From: Gilvimarinus chinensis DSM 19667
Lineage (GTDB): Bacteria > Pseudomonadota > Gammaproteobacteria > Pseudomonadales > Cellvibrionaceae
Reading direction: 5' to 3'
Length of the DNA stretch: 64,000 nt
Assembly (NCBI RefSeq): GCF_000377745.1
Contig: NZ_KB898706.1
Span: forward strand, 953,955 to 1,017,954
Shown here: positions 54,859 to 64,000 of the stretch, one piece after another
Numbering within the stretch: position 1 is the first letter of the stretch
Layout of the letters: each line of letters starts with the position of its first letter
Made by a program: the position numbers and the translations under genes
The notes under the pieces: model-generated
Told to the model about the DNA's origin: nothing
The model's input: only the letters and a program-made list of their open reading frames with translations
Databases searched by the model: none

Positions 54859-57393
54859 CTACTCGTGCTCGGCCAACTGCTCGCGGGTAGCGGCCAGTTT
54901 ATCTTCCAGTTTACTAACACCTGTTTTAAAGGCGTCCAGATTGTCGTCATTATCTTGCTCGGCTTGCGCCAGTTTCGAGCGGGCTTTCTCTAAGCGTGCT
55001 TCCAATGAGTCCACTTGATTGCGCAGCTTGTCGGCAACGCTCATGGTAGCCATGGCGGCGGCTTTAGCCTTGGCTTTTTCGATCGCCAGGCTGGCGGCGT
55101 CCGAGGTGGCCGGGTCTTGAGGTGTTTCTTCGGCTACAGTGGTGGGAGTCAGTTCAGCCAGTTCTTTCTGGGTACTGGTGATCTTCTCTTTCAGTTTGTC
55201 CACGCCCTGCTGCAGGGCCTCAGCTTTGTCCGAACCTTCTTGTTGGGCCGTGGCGGCTTTTTGTTCGGCTTTTTCCAGACGTTTATAGAGTGACTCTAAA
55301 GAGCTGCGAAGTTTTTCATCGGGCGCCATGCTCATTTTCGCTTTTGCCCGTTCAATAGCCGCTTGCGCAGCGTCGGTGCTCGCCGAGACGGGTTTCTCAC
55401 TGTGTGACTGTGAGGGTGCAGATTTGGGTGGGGCGAGATCTGCCAGCTCTTGTTTGGCGGCGGCAATTTTCTCTTGCAGCTTAATAGCGCCTTGCTTCAG
55501 CGCGTCGGCCATGTCCGGTTTGTCGCGCTCGGCATCGGCCGCTTTTTGCTCGGCCTTTTCGAGGCGCTTTTGCAGCGACTCGATGGAGGCGCGTAATTTA
55601 TCTGCCGGGTCCATGGTCTGTTTGGCTTTGGCCCGCTCAATGGCAGCCGCCACCGGGTCGTTGCCAGCAGAGGTGCCCTCACCAGGGTGAGACTCATTGA
55701 GTTTTTTCTGCGCTTCGCTAACTTTTAGCTCCGCTTGTTTGATGCGCGCCGCTTGTTTTTCACGCTGTTCGTCGGTGGCGTCATCGGCAAGTGGCTCTCT
55801 GGCTTTTTTCAGGCTTTCTTGCGCTGAAGCCAGCAAGCGCTCGAGTTTGGCTTTTTGTTTGTCAGCGTCCACAGCTGAAGCGGGTGCTTGTGCTGCTGAT
55901 GCTTCGGCGGGCGCGGCCGCTTTCTGTTCGGCCAGCTTTTTCTTCGCCTCTTCGGCGGCCTTTTTGCGCGCTAAGCGCTTGGCTTCTTTTTCCGCCTCTT
56001 CTTTGGCGATGCGTTCCTGGCGGAATTCAAAGCGGCGGCGCGAGCGGTCCGATTTTTCTTTGTCAATGCGGTGCTGACGAATCTCACCCTTGGCCGCGCG
56101 ATAGTACTGTACCAGCGGAATATGGCTGGGGCAGACGTAAGAGCAGGCGCCGCATTCGATGCAATCGAACAGGTTGTGAGTTTCCAGCTTTTCCAGATCT
56201 TCGGCCTGGGCGTACCAGAACAGTTGCTGCGGCAGCAATTCGGCCGGGCAGGCCTCGGCACACATACCGCAGCGAATGCAGGCCATGGCGGGCTCAGGTG
56301 GCGGCAGCTCTTTTTTGCTGGGGGCCAGCAGGCAGTTGGTGGTTTTCACCACTGGCACGCTGGTATCGGGCAGGGCAAAGCCCATCATCGGGCCACCCAT
56401 CACCAGGCGCGAGGCTTTCTTGTCATTAAATCCGTGCTTGTCCAGCACATAATGCACTGGCGTTCCCAGCAGCACTTCAATGTTGCGCTGTTGCTCTAGG
56501 GCCTCGCCCACCACGGTGGTAATGCGTTTTACCAAAGGCTCGCCGTAGCGCAGCGCGCGGTAAATGGCGGCGGTGGTGCCTACGTTCTGGCACACCACGC
56601 CAATGGTGGCGGGAATCTGGCCCGAGGGCACTTCACGCCCGGTTAAAATTTGAATCAGCTGCTTTTCACCGCCCGATGGGTATTTGGTGGGAAAGCTCAC
56701 CACCAGAATATCAGTGCCTTCAGCCGCTTTGCGCACGCGCTCAATAGCCTCGGGTTTGTTATCCTCGATACCGATAATGACCTTGGCGGGGTTGTGCAGC
56801 AGGCGCGCGAGGATTTGCGTTCCGGCGACTATGTCCTCGGCGCGTTCGCGCATTAGCATGTCGTCGGCGGTAATATAGGGCTCACACTCTGTGCCGTTGA
56901 TAATTAAGGTATCAATGGTGTGGTTGGCGCGTGGGTTTAACTTAACCGCTGACGGAAAACCCGCGCCGCCAAGACCCGCAATACCGCAGTCACGGATGCG
57001 CTTGATGATATCGTCGTGATCTCGCTCGGCGAAATCCTCCCAGGGCGATAGAGCAACCCACTCGTCTTTACCGTCGGTATCAATAATGACGCAGGTGTCG
57101 CGCATGCCCGACGGGTGGGGCACTAGGTGCTCAACGATTGCCGCAATGGTGCCCGAGGTAGGTGCGTGCACATTGGCGCTGAATACACCGTCGGCTTCGG
57201 CTACGACTTCACCCCCCAGCACTTTTTGACCCACGCTTACGATGGGTTTAGCGGGCGCGCCAATATGCTGGCTGACAGGCAAAATCAGCTGGGGTGGAAT
57301 ATCGATATACCCCAGCGGCTCGGCCATAGACTGATGCTTGTTTTCCGGCGGGTGTACGCCGCCCGGGATGTCCCAGACCTTAATTAACTCCAT
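54859..57393 (-). CDS. rnfC: Rnf complex subunit RnfC with a long repeat-containing C-terminal extension
   Basis: An 844-residue protein. Residues 1-450 are the standard RnfC: NADH/FMN-binding region with 'GIAGLGGAGFPSAVKL', and two [4Fe-4S] motifs, 'CIRCGMCAEACP' from Cys372 and 'CIECGACSYVCP' from Cys411. Residues about 450-560 are a charged Lys/Glu/Ala coiled coil. Three repeats of 91-95 residues follow, each opening with an 'AIE(R/K)AKAK' element at residues 584, 679 and 770 and ending in a 'KLxEK(I/L)..TxxEL' helix. C-terminal Ala/Lys-rich tails are known for gammaproteobacterial RnfC, but the three clear long repeats are worth noting. Confidence 0.95.
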   Translation of the reverse strand: MELIKVWDIPGGVHPPENKHQSMAEPLGYIDIPPQLILPVSQHIGAPAKPIVSVGQKVLGGEVVAEADGVFSANVHAPTSGTIAAIVEHLVPHPSGMRDTCVIIDTDGKDEWVALSPWEDFAERDHDDIIKRIRDCGIAGLGGAGFPSAVKLNPRANHTIDTLIINGTECEPYITADDMLMRERAEDIVAGTQILARLLHNPAKVIIGIEDNKPEAIERVRKAAEGTDILVVSFPTKYPSGGEKQLIQILTGREVPSGQIPATIGVVCQNVGTTAAIYRALRYGEPLVKRITTVVGEALEQQRNIEVLLGTPVHYVLDKHGFNDKKASRLVMGGPMMGFALPDTSVPVVKTTNCLLAPSKKELPPPEPAMACIRCGMCAEACPAELLPQQLFWYAQAEDLEKLETHNLFDCIECGACSYVCPSHIPLVQYYRAAKGEIRQHRIDKEKSDRSRRRFEFRQERIAKEEAEKEAKRLARKKAAEEAKKKLAEQKAAAPAEASAAQAPASAVDADKQKAKLERLLASAQESLKKAREPLADDATDEQREKQAARIKQAELKVSEAQKKLNESHPGEGTSAGNDPVAAAIERAKAKQTMDPADKLRASIESLQKRLEKAEQKAADAERDKPDMADALKQGAIKLQEKIAAAKQELADLAPPKSAPSQSHSEKPVSASTDAAQAAIERAKAKMSMAPDEKLRSSLESLYKRLEKAEQKAATAQQEGSDKAEALQQGVDKLKEKITSTQKELAELTPTTVAEETPQDPATSDAASLAIEKAKAKAAAMATMSVADKLRNQVDSLEARLEKARSKLAQAEQDNDDNLDAFKTGVSKLEDKLAATREQLAEHE

Positions 57394-58028
57394 CAGGCTG
57401 CTTCACCGCTTTGTTGGATCTGGCCGCGACCACGATCGGTGGCAATTAGGTTGGCGGCTTGCTCGTGGCTGGCGGCGGGCAATTCCCACTTCCAGTCTTT
57501 AATGGTGGTGGACACCGGAATCATATCAATGCAATCCACAGGGCAGGGCTCGACGCACAGATCGCAACCGGTGCACTCGTCGGCAATCACGGTGTGCATC
57601 TGCTTGGCCGCGCCCAAAATCGCGTCCATGGGGCAGGCCTGAATGCATTTGGTGCAGCCGATGCACTCGTCTTCGCGAATAAACGCCACGGTGGGCACAT
57701 CGGCTTCTTCGCCGTGTTCTTCGTCAAGGGTCGGGGCTTCCACGTCCAGCAAATCGGCCAGTTCGTTAATGGTGGTTTGGCCGCCCGGGGGGCATTTGTT
57801 AATGGCGTCGCCGTTGGCAATTGCCTGCGCGTAAGGGCGGCAGCCGGGGTAGCCGCACTGGCCACATTGGGTTTGCGGCAGCAGGTTGTCGATCTGTTCG
57901 ACAATAGGGTCCCCCTCCACTTTAAAGCGGACGGCGGCAAAACCCAGCAGCGCACCGAAGACCAGTGCCAACCCAATTAGGGCAAGCAATGCGGCGGCAA
58001 TGGGGTGTTGTGCAATGGTTTCCAACAT
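57393..58028 (-). CDS. rnfB: Rnf complex subunit RnfB (iron-sulfur)
   Basis: A 211-residue protein with an N-terminal helix, a 4Fe-4S domain ('[18 protein letters not shown]') and two ferredoxin motifs, '[12 protein letters not shown]' and '[12 protein letters not shown]'. It accepts electrons from ferredoxin on the cytoplasmic side. Its stop overlaps the rnfC start by one base. Confidence 0.96.
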   Translation of the reverse strand: MLETIAQHPIAAALLALIGLALVFGALLGFAAVRFKVEGDPIVEQIDNLLPQTQCGQCGYPGCRPYAQAIANGDAINKCPPGGQTTINELADLLDVEAPTLDEEHGEEADVPTVAFIREDECIGCTKCIQACPMDAILGAAKQMHTVIADECTGCDLCVEPCPVDCIDMIPVSTTIKDWKWELPAASHEQAANLIATDRGRGQIQQSGEAA

Positions 58029-58040
58029 AATCCTGCCTGT

Positions 58041-58616
58041 TTAAACCAGTCCGCCAAAGCCCATAAAGGCCAGCGACATAAGACCGGCGGTAATCATACC
58101 GATGGCGGCCCCTTTAAACGGCGTGGGCACATCGGCCACCGCCAAGCGCTCGCGCATGGCGGAAAATAAAACTAACACCAGCGAAAAGCCCAGTGCGGCA
58201 CCAAAGCCAAACAGGGTTGATTCGACAAAGTTGTGTGCTTTTTGCGTATTTTGCAGTGCAACACCTAGCACGGCGCAGTTGGTAGTGATCAACGGCAAAA
58301 ACACACCCAATACTCGGTACAGCAAGGGACTGGTTTTTTCGATAAACATTTTCGCCAGCTGCACTACCACGGCAATCACCAGAATAAAGCTGATGGTGCG
58401 CATGTACTCCAGGCCCAGTGGTTGCAGTACCCAAGTGGCGACTAAATAACTGCATATAGAGGCCAAGGTCAGCACAAAGGTGGTAGCACTGGCCATGCCA
58501 ATGGCCGTTTCCAGTTTGTTGGATACGCCCATAAACGGGCACAGGCCCAGAAACTGAACCAATACAAAGTTGTTTACCAAAATTGTGCTGAGCAAAATAA
58601 CCGCTAAATCGGTCAT
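58041..58616 (-). CDS. rnfA: Rnf complex subunit RnfA
   Basis: A 191-residue protein with six membrane helices. '[18 protein letters not shown]' and '[13 protein letters not shown]' are signatures; the two Cys are ligands of the intramembrane 2Fe-2S cluster shared with RnfE. It is the first gene of rnfABCDGE. Confidence 0.96.
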   Translation of the reverse strand: MTDLAVILLSTILVNNFVLVQFLGLCPFMGVSNKLETAIGMASATTFVLTLASICSYLVATWVLQPLGLEYMRTISFILVIAVVVQLAKMFIEKTSPLLYRVLGVFLPLITTNCAVLGVALQNTQKAHNFVESTLFGFGAALGFSLVLVLFSAMRERLAVADVPTPFKGAAIGMITAGLMSLAFMGFGGLV

Positions 58617-58749
58617 GTTGTCACCTCTAATAGGCCGAAATATCAGCCAGTACGCGAGGGCGCATTATCGCTAAAGCACCCGCGCGGGTTCAATATAAAA
58701 ACGAGTATCAATTAGGTTGATTGGGTATATGCTTATGAACGGATAACGG

Positions 58750-58796
58750 AGCGTTGGGAGTGGGGCGTCAATATCGTGCTTTTTACTCCCAGCGCT
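58750..58796. repeat. Inverted repeat between metG and rnfA
   Basis: AGCGTTGGGAGT (58750-58761) and ACTCCCAGCGCT (58785-58796) pair in 11 of 12 positions across a 23-base loop. It follows the metG stop on the minus strand without a T-run. It could be a weak metG terminator or an rnf regulatory element. Confidence 0.45.
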
Positions 58797-58808
58797 GTTA
58801 CCAGCCTT

Positions 58809-60815
58809 CTACATTACCCGCTGCCCTGGCAGGGCACCGGCGTCGGGTTCCAGCAGGTAAATCTCGGAGCCGCCAGGCCCCGCCGCCAGCACCATCCCCT
58901 CAGACATGCCAAACTTCATTTTACGCGGCTTGAGGTTGGCGACCATAACCGTCAGACGGCCTTCCAGGTCTTCTGGGTTGTAAGCAGACTTAATGCCCGA
59001 AAATACATTGCGCGTTTCGCCGCCCAAATCCAGGGTCAATTGCAGCAGTTTGTCGGCACCCTCTACGTGGGCGGCCTTGGCGATGCGAGCGACCCGCAGG
59101 TCGACCTTGGCAAAGTCGCCAAATTCAATTTCGTCGCAAATCGGCTCGTCCGCCAGAGGCCCGGTGGCCTTGGGGGCGGCTTCTTCTTTACTGGCTTCGA
59201 TCATGGCGTCTACCTTGTCTTTTTCAATACGCTGCAGCAACGGTTTGAATTTATTGATGGCGCCGCCACGATAACCCAGTGGCTCACTCCAACTGAGAGG
59301 CTCGCCCAAAAAGGCTTCAGCGCGCTCGGCCAACAGCGGGGTGACCGGTTTTAAGAAAGTCATAATGGCGCGGAACATATTGATGCCCTGGCTGCACACG
59401 TCAATGACTTCCTGTTCGCGGCCTTCTTCTTTGGCCATTTTCCAGGGCTCGGCGGCGGCGATGTACTCATTGGCTGCATCGGCCAGGGCCATGATTTCGC
59501 GCATGGCTTTACCGAAGTTGCGCTGCTCGTAGTGCTCGGCGATGGCGGGCTCGGCGGTGGTGAATTTCTGCCACAGTTCGGCATCGGCCGGGGCGGCGCT
59601 CATCTCACCGCCTGCTTTGGCGATAAATTTGGCGGTGCGGCTGGCAATGTTGACCACCTTGCCCACCAAGTCGGAATTAACCCGGGCGATAAAGTCGTCC
59701 AGGTTTAAATCCAAGTCATCCACCGCGCTGGTCAGCTTGGCGGCAAAGTAATAGCGCAAATACTCCGGGTCCAGATGGGCCAGATAGGTTTGGCCATTAA
59801 TAAAGGTGCCCCGGGATTTGGACATTTTTTTGCCATTGACCGTGACAAAGCCGTGCACATTCACCTTGGTGGGGGTGCGCAGTTCGGCCGAGTGGAGCAT
59901 GGCGGGCCAGAACAGGGCGTGGAAATTGACAATGTCTTTGCCGATAAAGTGATGCACCTCGGCGGTAGAGTCGGGGCTCCAGTACTCTTGCCAGTCGATA
60001 CCGTTTTGGTCGGCGTAGTTCTTCAAACTGGCGATATAGCCGATAGGTGCGTCCAGCCAGACGTAAAAGTATTTGCCCGGTGCGCCCGGAATTTCAAAAC
60101 CAAAGTAGGGTGCATCGCGGGAGATATCCCATTCCTGCAAATCGGCGTCAAGCCATTCAGCCACCTTATTGGCGACCTCGTCTTGCAGGTGGCCGGCGCG
60201 GGTCCACTGCTTTAAAAAGTCGGCGAATTCGGGCAGCTTAAAGAAATAGTGCTCGGATTCTTTGGGCACAGGGGTGGCGCCGGTCAATACCGAAACCGGG
60301 TTGATCAGCTCCATCGGGCTGTAAGTAGCGCCGCAGGCCTCACAGTTATCGCCGTACTGATCTTCGGTTTTACACTTGGGGCAGGCACCTTTGATGTAGC
60401 GGTCTGCCAGAAACAGCTCTTTTTCCGGGTCAAACGCCTGGGTGATCGAGCGCTTGGCGATATGACCATTGGCGTCCAGGCGCTGGTAGATCATCTCGGC
60501 CAGCTCACGGTTTTCGGGCGAGTGGGTGGAGTAGTAATTATCGTGCCCGATCAAAAACCCTTCCGATACTGCTTTGTGTGCCGCGTGCATATTCTCAATA
60601 TGCTGTTCGGGGCTGATGCCCTGTTCTTCCGCTTTTAGAGTAATGGCGGTGCCATGGGCGTCATCGGCGCAAAAGTAATGACACTCGTGGCCGCGAAGCT
60701 TTTGAAATCGCACCCAGATGTCCGTTTGGATTTGTTCCATCAAATGGCCCAGATGCAATTCACCATTGGCATAGGGAAGGGCACTGGTTACCATGATTTT
60801 ACGGCGAGTGGTCAT
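58809..60815 (-). CDS. metG: Methionyl-tRNA synthetase
   Basis: A 668-residue MetRS. '[16 protein letters not shown]' holds the HIGH-type motif, '[18 protein letters not shown]' the zinc knuckle, 'KMSKSRGTF' the KMSKS loop, and the C-terminal 100 residues are the dimerising tRNA-binding domain ('[11 protein letters not shown]'). It charges initiator and elongator tRNA-Met. It diverges from mrp, an arrangement common in gammaproteobacteria. Confidence 0.98.
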   Translation of the reverse strand: MTTRRKIMVTSALPYANGELHLGHLMEQIQTDIWVRFQKLRGHECHYFCADDAHGTAITLKAEEQGISPEQHIENMHAAHKAVSEGFLIGHDNYYSTHSPENRELAEMIYQRLDANGHIAKRSITQAFDPEKELFLADRYIKGACPKCKTEDQYGDNCEACGATYSPMELINPVSVLTGATPVPKESEHYFFKLPEFADFLKQWTRAGHLQDEVANKVAEWLDADLQEWDISRDAPYFGFEIPGAPGKYFYVWLDAPIGYIASLKNYADQNGIDWQEYWSPDSTAEVHHFIGKDIVNFHALFWPAMLHSAELRTPTKVNVHGFVTVNGKKMSKSRGTFINGQTYLAHLDPEYLRYYFAAKLTSAVDDLDLNLDDFIARVNSDLVGKVVNIASRTAKFIAKAGGEMSAAPADAELWQKFTTAEPAIAEHYEQRNFGKAMREIMALADAANEYIAAAEPWKMAKEEGREQEVIDVCSQGINMFRAIMTFLKPVTPLLAERAEAFLGEPLSWSEPLGYRGGAINKFKPLLQRIEKDKVDAMIEASKEEAAPKATGPLADEPICDEIEFGDFAKVDLRVARIAKAAHVEGADKLLQLTLDLGGETRNVFSGIKSAYNPEDLEGRLTVMVANLKPRKMKFGMSEGMVLAAGPGGSEIYLLEPDAGALPGQRVM

Positions 60816-61044
60816 AGCTTTCCTGTCGGTTGCGGCGCCTTGTGAGCGCGAATTTTGTCGTAGCCCGATGGGGCAGGTAAAAAATGGTGCGGCACTATAG
60901 CATTTTTCAAGTTTTTTTGCGCCGTTTTTGCACGGCTAATCAATCGCTTAGCACGGTATGGGTAAGGCCTGTTACTTGTAATTGGAATGTGTGCCCCCAT
61001 CATGCCATGACTTTCAAATGCCCTTTATTAACGAGAGAGAACCT

Positions 61045-62133
61045 ATGGCCAGCGCCGACCTGCAAGCTGTTAACGCCGCCCTCGATTTGGTTGCCGATCC
61101 TAACCTTGAGCAAACTTTGGCAGAGCTGGGTGTGCCGCGTCGAGCGTCCCTTGAGGGTGAGCGGGTTTCGGTAGAGCTAACGCTGGGGTACCCCGCCGGG
61201 CGTGACGACACCTTGGCCAAGCGCGTTCGCGACGCATTACTGGCGCTAGACGGTGTCAGTGAGGTTGATATTGATCTTGGTTGGAATGTGGATGCACACC
61301 CGGCAGCCAATAGCGCCATGGCCGTTCCGGGGGTCAAAAATATTATTGCTGTTGCTTCTGGTAAGGGCGGTGTGGGTAAATCAACAACGGCTGCGAACAT
61401 TGCCTTAGCGCTGGCGGGCGAGGGCGCGCGTGTGGGGGTATTGGATGCCGATATCTACGGCCCCAGCCAGCCGCAAATGCTGGGGGTGGGCCAGCAGCGC
61501 CCCAATATAGTGGGCGAAGGCAAAGCGCAGCAAATGATTCCCATCGAAGCGCATGGTTTACAAACCATTTCTATGGGCTACTTGGTGACGGAGCAAACCC
61601 CGATGGTCTGGCGCGGGCCTATGGTAAGTGGCGCGTTGAAGCAGCTACTGACACAAACCCGTTGGGATGATGTGGATTACTTAATTATCGATATGCCGCC
61701 AGGCACTGGCGATATCGCCTTAACGCTCTCGCAAAGTGTACCGGTAACGGGCGCGGTGGTGGTTACGACACCTCAGGATATCGCCCTGTTGGATGCCCAA
61801 AAAGGCATCGAGATGTTTCGCAAAGTGAATGTGCCGGTGCTGGGCGTGGTGGAAAACATGGCCATTCATGTGTGCTCTGAGTGTGGTCATAAAGAGCATA
61901 TATTTGGCGAGGGCGGCGGTGCACGGATTGCCGAGAGCTACCAGACGCCGCTGCTCGGTGCTTTGCCGTTATCGCTGAGTATTCGCAAACAGGCAGATGG
62001 CGGAGAGCCTTCGGTAGCGGCCAATCCTGACAGCGCTGAGAGCCTGGAGTATTACGCTATCGCCCGGCGATTGGCTGCGCGCTTGTGGCAAGCCAACCGC
62101 CAGGCTGAGCCGGTAACGGTTATCGAGACATAG
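61045..62133 (+). CDS. mrp: Iron-sulfur cluster carrier Mrp/ApbC
   Basis: A 362-residue P-loop protein. An N-terminal DUF59-like domain (about 10-80) is followed by the deviant Walker A 'SGKGGVGKSTTAANIA', 'LDADIYGPSQP', 'DMPPGTGDIALTL' and the cluster-binding 'CSECGHKEH'. It carries and transfers Fe-S clusters in the cytoplasm. I chose the ATG at 61045; another in-frame ATG lies at 61018. Confidence 0.95.
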   Translation: MASADLQAVNAALDLVADPNLEQTLAELGVPRRASLEGERVSVELTLGYPAGRDDTLAKRVRDALLALDGVSEVDIDLGWNVDAHPAANSAMAVPGVKNIIAVASGKGGVGKSTTAANIALALAGEGARVGVLDADIYGPSQPQMLGVGQQRPNIVGEGKAQQMIPIEAHGLQTISMGYLVTEQTPMVWRGPMVSGALKQLLTQTRWDDVDYLIIDMPPGTGDIALTLSQSVPVTGAVVVTTPQDIALLDAQKGIEMFRKVNVPVLGVVENMAIHVCSECGHKEHIFGEGGGARIAESYQTPLLGALPLSLSIRKQADGGEPSVAANPDSAESLEYYAIARRLAARLWQANRQAEPVTVIET

Positions 62134-62143
62134 CCTTCAGCTT

Positions 62144-63022
62144 TTATTTGGCAAAGGGATTGGCCACCTGATGGTAATTTATGAGTCTCACCTCGTTTGA
62201 CTCAAACCACTGTTTCGCTTCTTCGGAGAGCAGCATGTGTAGCTCTGTGGCTCGGTGCTGAGCCACTAACGGCTCCAGATCGTCAGTGTTCATTACGGGA
62301 TTGTTGAGGTCTATTAAGGCCTGCATCTCCGGTTGATTGCGGGCGGCATGAATGACCAGAACATTGACTTTGTCGCTTTCCAACCCATTTTCCAGGTGCT
62401 TAAAAAAGCGCTCTTGTTTTTCCGCTACAGGCACATCAAACATCGTCATGACCGCTTCGCCCATCCGCATAGACATGCGCAACTGATACTTTTCGGCCAG
62501 CTCGGTGACCACCTGCGTTAATTCTGGCGTGGCCAGTGCGGTTCTCATGTGGTAATCCACATAGGCGATGTTTAAACCTGTGGCGAGGGCGCGTTTTATC
62601 TGCGCTTCCAGTTCCAAACGAACTTCATCAAGGTTGACGTTCTGCGCCAAAAATTCAGCGGTGGAGGGGTAAAAATAGCCGGTTTCGTTTATCAGGCTTG
62701 AGACTTCGGTGCGCCCAGCAATCGGCCCCCAGCGATAGTGACGCCACTCGGCATTTAGGGTCAGGTGGACACCGACTGAAATTTGCGGGTTTTGTTTGAG
62801 GATCTCAACGCCCTCCTGATACCAGGGGGTGGTAAACATAACCGACGCGGCAAAGGGTATCCCCAAATCGGCCAGATCTTGTAAGCCCTGGTTAGTGGCG
62901 TGAGTCATACCAATATCGTCGACTCGCAAAATCAGCTGTTTCGGGGCGGCGAGGCTGGCCTGGGCCACGGTTAGCAGCCATAGGCATGACAATAAGGCGA
63001 TGGTTAGTCGTAATCGAGACAT
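62144..63022 (-). CDS. Secreted YdjC/ChbG-like carbohydrate deacetylase
   Basis: A 292-residue protein with a signal peptide (cleavage near 'SLAAPK'). 'LRVDDIGMTHATNQG' gives the catalytic Asp pair, 'VGVHLTLNAEW' a metal His, and 'VDYHMRTA' a further His-containing motif of the YdjC family. ChbG of this family removes an acetyl group from chitooligosaccharides. Unlike ChbG, this protein is exported. The ATG at 63022 follows GGAG; upstream in-frame starts lack a site. A LacI-type palindrome lies 38 bases before it and a similar one precedes the divergent LPMO gene. Confidence 0.82.
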   Translation of the reverse strand: MSRLRLTIALLSCLWLLTVAQASLAAPKQLILRVDDIGMTHATNQGLQDLADLGIPFAASVMFTTPWYQEGVEILKQNPQISVGVHLTLNAEWRHYRWGPIAGRTEVSSLINETGYFYPSTAEFLAQNVNLDEVRLELEAQIKRALATGLNIAYVDYHMRTALATPELTQVVTELAEKYQLRMSMRMGEAVMTMFDVPVAEKQERFFKHLENGLESDKVNVLVIHAARNQPEMQALIDLNNPVMNTDDLEPLVAQHRATELHMLLSEEAKQWFESNEVRLINYHQVANPFAK

Positions 63023-63060
63023 AATTATTCTCCTGTTTTTATCTATCATTAAGCCTTGGT

Positions 63061-63071
63061 ACAACGTTGTC
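63061..63071 (-). promoter_or_regulatory. LacI-type operator upstream of the deacetylase gene
   Basis: GACAACGTTGT read on the minus strand, with its near edge 38 bases before the start codon. It shares 11 of 12 bases of GACAACGTTGTC with the copy near the LPMO gene. Confidence 0.6.
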
Positions 63072-63459
63072 AGATTGACCAAAAGTAATGGCCGGTGTTC
63101 AGTGTGTGAAGTTGATCACTTTCACCCTCGAGTACTGGCAAAATTAATGTAATCAATAGTTAATATTAATAAGAATAAATTTAAATTTATAAGTCTTGAG
63201 TTAATTAGGAAGTGCTATATCGGTGTTTTTAAATGTGCCATTTTGCGTGCTGTTGGCCCATTTTTAGCCCAAAGGGGTGCGACAATGTTACGCATTGACA
63301 CAAGATAAAACATAAGCATTCTGTTAGTAACTAACACCAAAAGTAGGGTGTGTTGTAAGAAAATAACCCATGTGGTTTGATGCTTGGCGTCTGGCAGGTG
63401 GTGCTCAATTGCAGAGATTGGCGATTAGTGGGTGCTTTCCTGCTCGTCTCGCTCGACTT

Positions 63460-63473
63460 AGACAACGTTGTCT
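63460..63473 (+). promoter_or_regulatory. LacI-type operator upstream of the LPMO gene
   Basis: AGACAACGTTGTCT is a perfect 14-bp palindrome with a central CG, as in LacI/GalR-family operators. It lies 53 bases before the LPMO start codon. Confidence 0.65.
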
Positions 63474-63526
63474 GTCTGGCGTGTAATTCCTGTCAAACAA
63501 CCATCCACAACAAGAGGGTTAATAGG

Positions 63527-64000
63527 ATGAAAGCTCAGTGGTTTAAAACAAAAACGTTTAAAGCGGCATTGATCGGCTGCTTCTCGCTTGCGGGCATTGC
63601 GGCAACGAATACCGCAATAGCACACGGCACTATCACATCTCCGGCAAGCCGTGTCTGGAACTGTAAAGAGGAAGGTCCTGAGACATTAACGTCTGATGCC
63701 TGTATTGCAGCCAAGGCCGAAAGTGGTAGCCAGCAGTTTTACGACTGGAATGGTATTCGTCAGGGTAATGCCGGTGGTAATCACACCGCGGTAGTGCCTA
63801 ATGGACAATTGTGTTCAGGTGGCGACCCAAATACTTTCGGCGGTATGGATTTAGCGCGTAACGATTGGGTGGCCACGCCTGTCAATGGAAACCAAACCTT
63901 TACCTGGTATAACTCTGCAGCCCATGCCACTGCTTACTATCGTTATTACATTACGAAGCCTGGTTATAACCCTTTACAGCCTTTAGCCTGGAGTGATCTT
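63527..64000 (+). CDS. AA10 lytic polysaccharide monooxygenase, 3' truncated by window
   Basis: 158 codons are visible with no stop. A signal peptide of about 32 residues ends '...TAIA', and the mature protein would begin 'HGTITSPASRVWNC', placing His1 at the N-terminus as needed for the copper histidine brace. 'WNGIRQGNAGGNH' and 'FTWYNSAAHATAYYRYYITKPG' contain the second brace His and the AA10 signature. These secreted copper enzymes cleave crystalline chitin or cellulose by oxidation. Carbohydrate-binding modules may follow outside the window. The ATG follows AATAGG and AGAGGG. Confidence 0.93.
   Translation, partial: MKAQWFKTKTFKAALIGCFSLAGIAATNTAIAHGTITSPASRVWNCKEEGPETLTSDACIAAKAESGSQQFYDWNGIRQGNAGGNHTAVVPNGQLCSGGDPNTFGGMDLARNDWVATPVNGNQTFTWYNSAAHATAYYRYYITKPGYNPLQPLAWSDL

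Larger units (their letters stand above)
63023..63526. promoter_or_regulatory. Divergent regulatory region of the deacetylase and LPMO genes
   Basis: A 504-base gap with no supported gene. It contains ACAACGTTGT at 63061-63070 (GACAACGTTGT on the minus strand), AGACAACGTTGTCT at 63460-63473, the perfect 15-bp palindrome TGTTAGTAACTAACA at 63322-63336, and a very AT-rich segment at about 63140-63195 that may act as an UP element. The two CG-centred palindromes look like LacI-family operators. Confidence 0.65.

Overview
The window is a contiguous piece of a gammaproteobacterial chromosome. The encoded proteins point that way: CpxRA, a SodB-type Fe-SOD, an Rnf complex, FNR-controlled cbb3 oxidase, class I fumarase and a RhlB-like helicase. 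A secreted AA10 polysaccharide monooxygenase and a secreted YdjC-type deacetylase suggest a polysaccharide-degrading, probably Cellvibrionaceae-like organism; that placement is inference. Genes are tightly packed. I see no tRNA or rRNA gene, no CRISPR array, no insertion sequence and no clear prophage.

Layout. 1-2129: the C-terminal half of an RND efflux pump, then an FMN reductase. 2144-16983: the most distinctive region, a short-chain amide utilisation island. A leftward two-component pair (an NCS1-permease-like hybrid histidine kinase with a Cys-rich module, plus a LuxR-type regulator) diverges from a rightward run: Urt/Fmd-type ABC transporter (five genes), aliphatic amidase amiE, an AmiB-like AAA+ ATPase, nitrilase-type formamidase amiF, FmdA-type formamidase and FmdB. 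No urease genes are present, so the transporter probably imports amides and the hydrolases release ammonia. The usual amiC/amiR/amiS are absent.

17152-23456: MHYT protein with a degenerate GGDEF domain, RhlB-like helicase, AmpG-like permease, alkyltransferase-like protein, DUF481 protein and FxsA. 23528-26446: groESL with a sigma32-like promoter and a structured leader, then sodB. 26587-29402: coiled-coil membrane protein, fumarase, pterin dehydratase. 29526-30945: two tandem sulfotransferase-like genes of unknown target. 30977-34537: carbonic anhydrase, exonuclease I, argG.

34622-43282: the whole cbb3 oxidase locus, ccoNOQP then ccoGHIS and a TauE/SafE-like protein ending in six histidines, behind an FNR-type box placed as in a class II promoter. 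43434-49275: Omp85-like barrel protein, metallo-beta-lactamase-fold protein, a PBP2-like periplasmic protein, a DUF945 protein and a Spy/CpxP-like protein. 49365-51334: CpxA/CpxR-like system with a CpxR box in front of cpxR. 51441-58616: MscS channel and the rnfABCDGE operon, in which RnfC carries three long repeats. 58809-62133: divergent metG and mrp.

62144-64000: a secreted YdjC/ChbG-like deacetylase and, divergently, the start of an AA10 LPMO cut by the window edge. Both have the same near-perfect LacI-type palindrome upstream, which suggests one regulator for a chitin-related pair.
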